Below, piece after piece: positions 16,900 to 24,713 of a stretch of 64,000 bases of DNA; position 1 is the first letter of the stretch; each line of letters begins with the position of its first letter. The DNA comes from an uncultured Lachnospiraceae bacterium (GTDB lineage Bacteria; Bacillota; Clostridia; Lachnospirales; Lachnospiraceae). Made by a program: the position numbers and the translations under genes. The notes below the pieces were generated by a model. The model worked only from the letters and a program-made list of their open reading frames with translations. It searched no databases and was not told the DNA's origin. The stretch covers positions 102,286 through 166,285 of the forward strand of contig CADANF010000002.1 in NCBI GenBank assembly GCA_902789175.1. Reading direction: 5' to 3'.

Positions 16900-18621
16900 A
16901 TGCGAATAAGTGGAGCTAGAAAACAGATCCGAATCGGGGATCTGCTTGTAGAGGCGGGTGCTATAACTGAGGATCAGCTTCAACAGGCACTTGTAGTGCA
17001 AAAGGAAACTGGTGGAAGACTTGGTAATGTTATAATGGATTTGGGGTTCATAAGTCGTGAACTTCTTATCACGGTTCTTACTACCCAGATGGGTATCGAT
17101 TATGTCGAATTAAAAACGGTCAAAATAGATGATTCGGTTATTGATCTTATACCGGAACCTTTGGTACGTAAACATAAGGCTATGCCGATAGCTTTTGATG
17201 ATCATAACGCTAATATTCTTAAAGTGGCCATGGCAGATCCTATGGATCTTTCCGCAATAGATGATTTAAGTATTGCGTCGGGATATCAGGTTGATCCTCT
17301 TATTGCTTTTGAAGAGGATATCAATGACGCTATAGGAAAATACTACGGCAGTGCGTCTGCTATGGAAGCGGCTGAGAAGTTTAAGCTTGAGCAGCAGGCT
17401 AATCAGGTGTTGGATGAAGAAGAGGCTGCAGCAAATGCTGATATCGACAATTCTCCTATTGTACAGCTTGTAAATCAGATAATTGAAGGCGGTGTAAGAC
17501 AGAGGGCTTCTGATATTCATATCGAGCCTATGGAAACTTATGTCCGTGTAAGATATAGAATAGACGGTGCTTTAAAACAGGTAATGAGCTATGATCAGTC
17601 TCTTTCATCAGCTATCAGTGCCCGTATTAAGATTGTAGGTGGCATGGATATAGCGGAAAAGAGAAAACCTCAGGATGGTCGTATCACCATTATGGTAGAC
17701 AGAAGAGAGTTCGATGTCCGTGTATCTATTCTTCCTACAGTATATGGTGAAAAGACGGTTATGAGACTTACTTCCAAGGATGGACTTACAAAACCTAAGT
17801 CTGGTCTTGGATTCTCGCCTGAAGAAATTAAAACGTTTGATGGTATACTTAGTAATCCTCATGGCATCATCCTTGTTACAGGACCTACAGGATCAGGTAA
17901 ATCTACAACACTATATACTTCACTTTCAGAACTTAATACAGAAGATGTTAATATCATAACAGTTGAAGACCCTGTAGAAGCAAATATTGATGGCATAAAT
18001 CAGGTACAGGTTAATGCAAAAGCAGGACTTACCTTTGCGGCTGCGCTTAGATCTATCCTTCGTCAGGATCCGGATATCATAATGATAGGAGAAATCCGTG
18101 ACGGCGAGACAGCGACTATTGCGGTACAGGCCGCTATCACCGGTCACCTTGTTGTATCAACACTTCATACTAACTCTGCTGCTTCAACAGTTACCCGTGT
18201 AATTGATATGGGTATTGAACCTTATATCATTGGAGATGCTCTTGTAGGTGTTATCGCGCAGCGACTTGTTAGACGTCTCTGCCAGGCTTGTAAACAGCCT
18301 CGACTTGCAACAGAAGCAGAAAAGAAGGCTCTTAGAGTGGAGGACCTTTCAGAAGATGTAGTAATCTATGAGCCGAAAGGGTGTCCGCTTTGTAATGATA
18401 CGGGTTATTCAGGACGTATCGGTGTGTATGAAATGATGGCAGTTTCCCCTTCTCTTCAGGTGGTTATAGCTAAAGGGGCTACAGCCGATGTGATTGAAAA
18501 ACAGGCACTTGCGGAAGGTATGTCAACACTCCGTATGTCTGCAGGAAGACATGTTCTTAATGGAATTACTTCTATTGAAGAAATGAAGAAGATCACCTAC
18601 ACAGCTGGTGATGACTATTAA
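16900..18621 (+). CDS. pilB: Type IV pilus assembly ATPase PilB/GspE with MshEN domain
   Basis: This hexameric AAA-like ATPase powers pilus extension. From ATG 16900 the protein is 573 residues. The N-terminus carries two 24-residue MshEN motifs, R11-Q34 (RIGDLLVEAGAI...) and R40-Q63 (RLGNVIMDLGFI...), separated by exactly 5 residues, the layout known to bind cyclic di-GMP. A linker leads to the N2 and C-terminal ATPase domains: Walker A GPTGSGKST (328-336), Walker B-like DIIMIGEIRD (392-401), and a zinc site with C461-x2-C464 and C495-x2-C498. The start has AGGAGAGGG just upstream; an in-frame ATG at 16810 lies in the regulatory region. It heads the pilus operon and pairs with pilT at 84 bp. 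Confidence 0.95.
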   Translation: MRISGARKQIRIGDLLVEAGAITEDQLQQALVVQKETGGRLGNVIMDLGFISRELLITVLTTQMGIDYVELKTVKIDDSVIDLIPEPLVRKHKAMPIAFDDHNANILKVAMADPMDLSAIDDLSIASGYQVDPLIAFEEDINDAIGKYYGSASAMEAAEKFKLEQQANQVLDEEEAAANADIDNSPIVQLVNQIIEGGVRQRASDIHIEPMETYVRVRYRIDGALKQVMSYDQSLSSAISARIKIVGGMDIAEKRKPQDGRITIMVDRREFDVRVSILPTVYGEKTVMRLTSKDGLTKPKSGLGFSPEEIKTFDGILSNPHGIILVTGPTGSGKSTTLYTSLSELNTEDVNIITVEDPVEANIDGINQVQVNAKAGLTFAAALRSILRQDPDIIMIGEIRDGETATIAVQAAITGHLVVSTLHTNSAASTVTRVIDMGIEPYIIGDALVGVIAQRLVRRLCQACKQPRLATEAEKKALRVEDLSEDVVIYEPKGCPLCNDTGYSGRIGVYEMMAVSPSLQVVIAKGATADVIEKQALAEGMSTLRMSAGRHVLNGITSIEEMKKITYTAGDDY

Positions 18622-18705
18622 AATGTATAATTTGAATTTAAGCTTTACGATCAGCTTTTAATTCTTTTATAAAGACAATAACAATAAATATCAGGAGGAT
18701 GATAT

Positions 18706-19761
18706 ATGATCGATATGGACGAACTGCTTAGTTTGGCAGTTGACCAGAACGCATCTGATATACATCTTGCAGTAGGTATCCCACCTAAGTTCCGTATTGC
18801 TGGTAAGCTTGTGGATGTAAATGTTCCACCTCTTACAGCTACAGATGCTGCAGAAAGTATCGGAATGACAATGAATGAGAGACAGAAGGCTATTCTTAAA
18901 GACAGAGGTGAATGTGACTTTGCATATTCTGTCGGAGAAAAAGGAAGATTCCGTGTAAATGTTTTCATGGATAAAGGTAATATGGCTGCTGCTTATAGAA
19001 AGATCGACACCATAATACCTAGACCAGAGACTTTAGGTCTTCCACCTGCAGTTGTGGAACTTTATAGAAAGAAGAGAGGACTTGTTCTTGTAACAGGACC
19101 TACCGGTTCCGGTAAATCAACAACCCTTGCTTCTATCATTAATAAATGTAATGAGAATCTTAGTTCTCACATTATTACGCTTGAAGATCCTATAGAATAT
19201 ATACATCATCATAAGAAGTCTATCGTTAACCAGAGAGAACTTGGTATGGATACTCTTTCTTTTGAAAATGCACTTCGTGCAGCGCTACGTGAAGATCCGG
19301 ATGTTATTCTCGTAGGTGAAATGAGAGATCCTGAAACGATAAGTATTGCTATTACAGCGGCTGAAACAGGACATCTTGTATTTTCAACACTTCATACAAT
19401 TGGTGCGGCAAGTACTGTGGACCGTATCATTGACGTATTCCCTCCTCACCAGCAGCAACAGGTAAGAATCCAGCTGGCTCAGGTTATAGAGGGTGTTATC
19501 TCACAGCAGCTTATACCAACTGTATCAGGTAAGGGCAGATGTGCTGCATTTGAAGTAATGCTGGCTACTCCAGCCATCAGAGCTCAGATAAGAGAAGCAA
19601 AGACTCATCAGATTGAATCAACTATACAGACATCTAAACAGATGGGAATGATCACAATGGACGATTCACTAGTGGATCTTTACAGAAACGGAATGATAAC
19701 TAAGGAAAGTGCATTGTCATATGCAGTTGACATGCAGTTGATGAAGAAAAATCTTTACTAA
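18706..19761 (+). CDS. pilT: Type IV pilus retraction ATPase PilT
   Basis: The 351-residue protein starts with the PilT-type PAS-like domain (LLSLAVDQNASDIHLAVG), then Walker A GPTGSGKST (131-139), the Asp box, Walker B DVILVGEMRD, and the AIRAQIREAKTHQI segment (290-303), the PilT hallmark that separates retraction from extension ATPases. It lacks the zinc site of PilB, as expected. A strong AGGAGG precedes the start. Its presence argues that this machine retracts and so is a true type IV pilus rather than only a type II secretion-like or competence pseudopilus. Confidence 0.95.
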   Translation: MIDMDELLSLAVDQNASDIHLAVGIPPKFRIAGKLVDVNVPPLTATDAAESIGMTMNERQKAILKDRGECDFAYSVGEKGRFRVNVFMDKGNMAAAYRKIDTIIPRPETLGLPPAVVELYRKKRGLVLVTGPTGSGKSTTLASIINKCNENLSSHIITLEDPIEYIHHHKKSIVNQRELGMDTLSFENALRAALREDPDVILVGEMRDPETISIAITAAETGHLVFSTLHTIGAASTVDRIIDVFPPHQQQQVRIQLAQVIEGVISQQLIPTVSGKGRCAAFEVMLATPAIRAQIREAKTHQIESTIQTSKQMGMITMDDSLVDLYRNGMITKESALSYAVDMQLMKKNLY

Positions 19762-19788
19762 AACTTAAACTTAACCAAATATTTTCCG

Positions 19789-19829
19789 TTTGTTAACAAA
19801 TTGTTCATATAAAATGTGGAATATTAACA
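19789..19829. promoter_or_regulatory. Palindrome and inverted TGTTAATAT ahead of pilC
   Basis: TTTGTTAACAAA (19789-19800) is a perfect 12-bp palindrome, and ATATTAACA (19821-19829) is the exact reverse complement of the 9-mer found twice directly before pilB. Both lie just upstream of the pilC promoter. They could be operator sites shared by the two pilus promoters. Confidence 0.4.
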
Positions 19830-19835
19830 AAAACG

Positions 19836-19864
19836 TTGCATTCACTTTTATCAGGTTGTATAAT
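19836..19864 (+). promoter_or_regulatory. Sigma-A promoter ahead of pilC
   Basis: TTGCAT (19836-19841) and TATAAT (19859-19864) are separated by 17 bp; the pilC start follows 43 bp after the -10. The second half of the pilus locus therefore probably has its own transcript. Confidence 0.65.
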
Positions 19865-19907
19865 GAAGAAAAAGTGATAGAACGACTAATGGGTTGGAGG
19901 ATTAAAG

Positions 19908-21116
19908 ATGGCAAAATATTCTTTTAATGTCGTTGACCGTACAGGTAAATCGATGAAGAAGATTGTTGATGCAAACACAGAAGATGCCGCCAAGTCAAAA
20001 CTTAGATCTGAAGGGTATTCAGTTGTTGGTGCCGGTAAGGAACAAAGTAGTGGCGGAGTATCGTTATTTAAAAAGAAAGTTAAGGAACAGGATCTGGCGG
20101 TTTTTTGTAAGCAGTTCGCAGCAGTCCTAAGAGCTGGTGTTACAGTAATATCTGCTCTTGAGATGATGGGTGATCAGATGGATAATAAAACCCTTCAGGA
20201 AGCCATAAGAGATGCACAGGTTCATGTTCAGAAGGGTGGAAGTCTTTCAGATGCATTGAAACTTCATCCGAATGTATTCCCAGCAATTCTCTATAACATG
20301 GTTGCTGCCGGTGAATCATCTGGTAAGCTGGAAATCTGTTTTGAAAGATGTGCTACACAGTTTGAAAAGAGTTCAAAGCTTAATGGTAAGATCAAGGGTG
20401 CTATGACCTATCCTATCGTAGTACTTGTAGTTATAGCTATTGTAGTTGTAATAATGCTTATAGCCGTTATTCCTACATTTGAATCAATGTTTGCAGAAAT
20501 GGGAACACAGCTTCCTCTTGCTACAAGAATGCTGGTTTCCTTCTCTAATATGCTGATTCACAGAGGTTGGCTGGTGGCACTTATTGTGATTGGCATTGTG
20601 GTTGCAATTAAGTCGTTTAACAAGACTCCTACAGGACAGGAATTTACAGGAAGTCTTGCACTTAAACTTCCGATTTTTGGAACACTTAATCTTAAATCTG
20701 CAGCAGCAACGTTCTCAAGAACTTTTGCAACGCTTCTTGCATCAGGCATTCCGCTTATAGATGCGGTTGAACAGACAGCAAAGGTTATTAAGAATAAGGT
20801 CATCCGTGATAAGATTATGGATTGTAAGACACAGGTTGCAAAGGGTGTTCCTCTTTCAAAACCTATTAAAGATCAGGACATCTTTCCACCGATGGTTAGC
20901 CAGATGATGCACATTGGTGAAGAAACAGGTAATATCGAAGACATGATGTCTAAGGTTGCAGACTTCTATGAAGAAGAAGTTGATAGAATGGCTGATAACC
21001 TGACAACACTGATGGAACCACTTATCATGGTTGTTATGGCTGGTATCGTAGGTGTGATTGTAATGGCTATTTATGGCCCAATCATGAGTATGTACTCAGC
21101 TGTAGACAGTCAGTAA
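19908..21116 (+). CDS. pilC: Type IV pilus platform protein PilC/GspF
   Basis: The 402-residue inner-membrane platform protein has an N-terminal ARM-like stretch (KYSFNVVDRTGKSMKKIVDA), two homologous cytosolic GspF domains (LAVFCKQFAAVLRAGVTVIS and AATFSRTFATLLASGIPLID) and membrane helices after each (around 163-190, 215-235 and at the C-terminus LIMVVMAGIVGVIVMAIYGP). It couples the ATPases to pilin polymerisation. A good GGAGG precedes the start. It is separated from pilT by 146 bp containing a promoter. Confidence 0.95.
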   Translation: MAKYSFNVVDRTGKSMKKIVDANTEDAAKSKLRSEGYSVVGAGKEQSSGGVSLFKKKVKEQDLAVFCKQFAAVLRAGVTVISALEMMGDQMDNKTLQEAIRDAQVHVQKGGSLSDALKLHPNVFPAILYNMVAAGESSGKLEICFERCATQFEKSSKLNGKIKGAMTYPIVVLVVIAIVVVIMLIAVIPTFESMFAEMGTQLPLATRMLVSFSNMLIHRGWLVALIVIGIVVAIKSFNKTPTGQEFTGSLALKLPIFGTLNLKSAAATFSRTFATLLASGIPLIDAVEQTAKVIKNKVIRDKIMDCKTQVAKGVPLSKPIKDQDIFPPMVSQMMHIGEETGNIEDMMSKVADFYEEEVDRMADNLTTLMEPLIMVVMAGIVGVIVMAIYGPIMSMYSAVDSQ

Positions 21117-21138
21117 AATTCGTATAAATTTTGGTAGT

Positions 21139-21152
21139 AAGCCTAAAGGCTT
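21139..21152. repeat. Small inverted repeat in the pilC-pilin gap
   Basis: AAGCCT-aa-AGGCTT (21139-21152) lies 23 bp after the pilC stop. The rest of the 146-bp gap is AT-rich with -10-like hexamers (e.g. TATAAT 21158-21163) but no matching -35, so a separate pilin promoter is possible, not shown. Confidence 0.35.
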
Positions 21153-21262
21153 CTATATATAATCCTTAGGAATATATTCATTCGGGCGAGCGATATGATA
21201 TATATTATAAATAAGGGATGAAAAAACAATAAACAAATATTTTAAAGGAGAGAAAAATATTT

Positions 21263-21751
21263 ATGAAGAAGACAAACAAAGGTTTCTCACTCGTAGAACT
21301 TATTATCGTTATTGCTATTATGGCAATCCTTGCTGCAGCACTTGCTCCAGCTCTTATCCGTTACATTGACAAGTCAAGAAGATCATCTGACCTTTCTAAC
21401 GCTGGCATCCTTCAGTCAGCTGCTCAGTCAGCTGCTGCTGATGAAACAGCTTATACAGAAATTTCTGGTGCTATCTCAAAGACAGCTAATACAACAATTC
21501 TTACAGCTAATGCTGATGGTAAGACAAATTGGGCAATTGCTACAGGACTTACAGGATTACAGAATAATGGCAATACATTCTTAGACGAGTTCACATCAAC
21601 AGCTGGTAAGGCTGCACCTGCTTTAAAGCTTAGAAAGGGTGCTCCTGCAACTCCAGTATGGAACGTTGCTATTACACCAGAAGGTGGTTTCGTAGTTATG
21701 ATCAATACTACAGAGCTTGTTCCATCAGCAAAGGATATTTGGGCTAAATAA
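21263..21751 (+). CDS. Major type IV pilin (prepilin)
   Basis: The 162-residue prepilin has the class III leader MKKTNKG followed by FSLVELIIVIAIMAILAA: cleavage after Gly7 leaves Phe as residue 1 and Glu at position 5 of the mature 155-residue protein. The single hydrophobic helix is followed by an Ala/Thr/Ser-rich globular domain without cysteines. The strong Shine-Dalgarno (AAAGGAGAG), its own gap upstream and the hairpin directly after the gene suggest it is made in excess of its neighbours, as expected of the main shaft subunit. The prepilin peptidase gene is not in the window. Confidence 0.93.
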   Translation: MKKTNKGFSLVELIIVIAIMAILAAALAPALIRYIDKSRRSSDLSNAGILQSAAQSAAADETAYTEISGAISKTANTTILTANADGKTNWAIATGLTGLQNNGNTFLDEFTSTAGKAAPALKLRKGAPATPVWNVAITPEGGFVVMINTTELVPSAKDIWAK

Positions 21752-21768
21752 TTAAAAGAAATCTTTTT

Positions 21769-21800
21769 GATGGGTATCCGACTCGCAGCGGGTATCCATC
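21769..21800 (+). terminator. Hairpin after the pilin gene, likely attenuator or mRNA stabiliser
   Basis: GATGGGTATCCG (21769-21780) pairs with CGGGTATCCATC (21789-21800), a 12-bp stem with two G-U pairs and an 8-base loop, 18 bp after the stop. Only TTT follows, so it is a weak terminator at best. It could raise pilin over downstream genes by partial termination or 3'-end protection. Confidence 0.55.
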
Positions 21801-21872
21801 TTTAAGTGTAAATATGAAGATTTATTTGTTTTATTGTTTAAAGGATTATATCAACTTAGAATAAGGTATTTT

Positions 21873-21901
21873 AAGACCGACTATGGTCTTCATGATATAA
21901 T
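21873..21901 (+). promoter_or_regulatory. Extended -10 promoter with overlapping inverted repeat ahead of pilM
   Basis: TGATATAAT (21893-21901) is a perfect extended -10 element. Just upstream, where the -35 would be, AAGACC-gactat-GGTCTT (21873-21890) forms a 6-bp inverted repeat that could be an operator. The pilMN start follows 38 bp after the -10. Confidence 0.5.
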
Positions 21902-21939
21902 TAACAAATTATAATAATCGTAGCGAGGGAGGCTATAGG

Positions 21940-23547
21940 ATGGCAAAAACTGGAAAAGTCTTATCAATAGACATCAATAATGAAAGTATTACTATAGTAG
22001 AGGTAACACCTTCAGAGAAGAAGCAGACCTATATCCATAAGGTCTTAATATTTGAAACACCGGAAGATTCTTTTGAAGATGGTGTAATAAGAGATATTGA
22101 TAGAATAGCTGCTGAGATCCGTACTCAGTTAGCAACAAATGGTATCTCTAATAAAAATGCAATCTTTGTTATGAACTCACAGAAGGTGATCAACAGAGAA
22201 GTAACTTTAACAAATGTAAATCCGAAAAAAATCAAGGAAGCGATCAATGCTAATGCATCTGAATACTTCCCGGTTAGTATAGAAGATTATATAGTTTCAA
22301 GTTCTGTTCTTGAAGAGACAACAAGTCCTGATGGACAGAAGCAGCTTCGTGTTATGGCTGTAGCTGCACCTGAAGCTATGGTTCATGGTTATTATGATCT
22401 TGGTAATGCTGCAGGACTTAAGGTTGTAGCTATAGATTACATCGGTAACAGTATGCTTCAGCTTATCAAGACTCAGACTAATGAACAGTCAACAGCCATG
22501 GTTATCCAGCTTGGAAGCGAATCAACAGTTCTTAACGTTGTACAGGGTAAGAATCTGTTGCTTCAGCGTACAGTACCATATGGTACAAACCCAGTTGTTA
22601 ATGTTGTTATGGAAGAAAAGGGAGTTGATGCAACAACTGCTATGACGCTCCTTCAGAACGACAGAATAATTACAGTAGATTTTGATGATAATGAAGCTAC
22701 AGGCGCTTTCAGATATCTTATCAATAATATTGGACGTGTAATGGATTACTATGCAAGTAATCATCCGGATGCGCCAATTGATGATGTATTCCTTACAGGT
22801 GATGGAGCGCTTATTAGAGGAATTGATGGACTCTTTAAGATTCAGCTTAATGTATCAACACGTATCATGGATACATTATTTAATGTAAAATTTGATCCTT
22901 CAATCGATCAGAAGATTTACAGCCCTGTATATTTAATTGCTCCGATTGGTGCTGCTCTTAGTCCAATGGGATTTGAGATAATGCAGGCTAAGTCTCAGAG
23001 CAAGGGGGAGATTGGATTCGCTCCATTTATCGCAATCCTTGCTGTTGGACTTATTGCATCAGGCGGCCTTGCATTCTATATTTCACATCAAAAGTCTGTA
23101 GAACAGGATAATAAGGCTGCTCTTGAAAGGCAGATAAAGGAAAAAGAATATATTGAAACAGTTATTCAGGAACATGATGCAGCACAGGCTAAAGCTTTAG
23201 ATATTGCTGCAATGTCACTTTCAACATATTCAACAAATGAGCAGTGTCTTGCATTTATTAATGAACTTGAAGAAAAGATTCCTACAAATGTCATTGTACA
23301 GTCTTTTGCTGCGAGTGATACAGGAATAACTATTCCATGTACAGCAACAAATTATGATGAAATAGCAGACTTCATTGTACAGCTTAAGACAATCAGCTGT
23401 ATTCAGGATGTTTATGTTGCAAGTGTAAATAAAGAGTTAAAAGATGATGGAACAGAAAGTTTTGTGTATACTCTTACATGTACATATACAAATCCTTTTG
23501 ATATAGCAACTGAGTCAAGTGATGATTCTGGAATTGTTACTGAATAA
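21940..23547 (+). CDS. Type IV pilus assembly PilM-PilN fusion
   Basis: The first about 340 residues are an actin-like ATPase fold as in PilM (GKVLSIDINNESITIVEV at the start; IQLGSESTVLNVVQGKN; VFLTGDGALIRGIDGLF). They are followed by one membrane helix (about 360-385, FIAILAVGLIASGGLAFY), a coiled coil (VEQDNKAALERQIKEKEYI) and a ferredoxin-like extracytoplasmic domain, the layout of PilN. In Gram-negative loci PilM and PilN are separate and the short N-terminal tail of PilN binds PilM; here they are one 535-residue chain. With the PilO-like gene 14 bp downstream it forms the alignment subcomplex. The domain split is inferred from the pattern. Confidence 0.85.
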   Translation: MAKTGKVLSIDINNESITIVEVTPSEKKQTYIHKVLIFETPEDSFEDGVIRDIDRIAAEIRTQLATNGISNKNAIFVMNSQKVINREVTLTNVNPKKIKEAINANASEYFPVSIEDYIVSSSVLEETTSPDGQKQLRVMAVAAPEAMVHGYYDLGNAAGLKVVAIDYIGNSMLQLIKTQTNEQSTAMVIQLGSESTVLNVVQGKNLLLQRTVPYGTNPVVNVVMEEKGVDATTAMTLLQNDRIITVDFDDNEATGAFRYLINNIGRVMDYYASNHPDAPIDDVFLTGDGALIRGIDGLFKIQLNVSTRIMDTLFNVKFDPSIDQKIYSPVYLIAPIGAALSPMGFEIMQAKSQSKGEIGFAPFIAILAVGLIASGGLAFYISHQKSVEQDNKAALERQIKEKEYIETVIQEHDAAQAKALDIAAMSLSTYSTNEQCLAFINELEEKIPTNVIVQSFAASDTGITIPCTATNYDEIADFIVQLKTISCIQDVYVASVNKELKDDGTESFVYTLTCTYTNPFDIATESSDDSGIVTE

Positions 23548-23561
23548 GGAGGAGGGTTACG

Positions 23562-24695
23562 ATGAATAATGATACAAAGAATGCAATAAAATTATTACTT
23601 GTACTGCTTGGAATAGGAAGCGTTGCTGCTACATTTTTCCTGTTTTTTAAACCTACAAAAGAAGAAGTTGATTCTTTAAAAGCAACTAATAGTACACTTC
23701 AGGCAAGACTTGATGATCTTAAGGCAAAAGAAGCAAAGAAAGCTCAACTTGAAGAAGAAACAAAACAGTATGAACAGTCTTTTCAGGATGAGTTAGCTAA
23801 TTATCCTGCTGATCTTAATCAGGCAACAACTGTTATGTTTATGAAAGGAACAGAACAGCAGACAGGTGTTTTGAATAAATCATTTACAATGCCAGAAGCA
23901 ACAACATATTATACACTTGGACAGGGGGTAGCTAATCCTGATACAACTATTACTACAGCGGATAGTGAAACTTTAAATAGTAATGATTATATTGTAACAA
24001 CTTGTCCTTACAATGTAGCCTATGAGGGAACTTATGTTGATCTTAAGAAGTATCTTAATTATATTTCGGAATATAAGTATAGAATGAATATTTCCCAGAT
24101 TAATATCACATTTGATCAGGATGAAATGAAGTGTTCAGGGGCTGTAACACTTAATGGTTATGCAATTTCAGGTCCGGACAGAACACCTGAAACAGTTGAT
24201 TTAAATGTTAAAGAAGGTAAGGATAACCTCTTCACTCAGTCAGCTGGTTCAACAAATGCAGCTGCATCAAAATATGATACAGATAAGGGAGCGTCAATTG
24301 TAAGCAATCATAATCTTATGATCTATCTTAACAATGCTCAGAATGATTCTTCATCAGGTATCATTGTTGCATCTGATGAAAATGATGAATCAACATATGT
24401 TACTTCAACAAATAATTCAGTTGAGGATCTTACAATTACAATTAATGAAGTATCTGGTAAGAAAACAATCACTTATCAGATTGGAGATAAGTCATATTCA
24501 GCACCTATTTCAACAAGTGATGTAACTATTTACGTTAAGTCATCATCTCGTGTTGATACTTCAGATAAGAATGGTGTTAATGTTTCTGTCAGAAATGCAA
24601 CAGGTGTTGGTGTATATATCAAGGTTGCTGATGATGATGCAACAAGCCCAAGATTTAAGCTTGCATCAAAGATAGGTACAGTTAAGGTTTATTAA
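23562..24695 (+). CDS. PilO-like type IV pilus alignment protein
   Basis: The 377-residue protein has a short cytosolic start, one membrane helix (about residues 10-30), a coiled coil (EEVDSLKATNSTLQARLDDLK ... AQLEEETKQYEQ in two stretches), then an extracytoplasmic domain rich in Thr/Ser. The segment YVDLKKYLNYISEYKYRMNI is the typical PilO element linking helix and strands. It is longer than normal PilO (about 200), with a C-terminal extension of roughly 150 residues (from about residue 205) that has no recognised domain. Strong GGAGGAGGG precedes the start. Confidence 0.78.
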   Translation: MNNDTKNAIKLLLVLLGIGSVAATFFLFFKPTKEEVDSLKATNSTLQARLDDLKAKEAKKAQLEEETKQYEQSFQDELANYPADLNQATTVMFMKGTEQQTGVLNKSFTMPEATTYYTLGQGVANPDTTITTADSETLNSNDYIVTTCPYNVAYEGTYVDLKKYLNYISEYKYRMNISQINITFDQDEMKCSGAVTLNGYAISGPDRTPETVDLNVKEGKDNLFTQSAGSTNAAASKYDTDKGASIVSNHNLMIYLNNAQNDSSSGIIVASDENDESTYVTSTNNSVEDLTITINEVSGKKTITYQIGDKSYSAPISTSDVTIYVKSSSRVDTSDKNGVNVSVRNATGVGVYIKVADDDATSPRFKLASKIGTVKVY

Positions 24696-24713
24696 CATTT
24701 AACGGAGGAGTAG

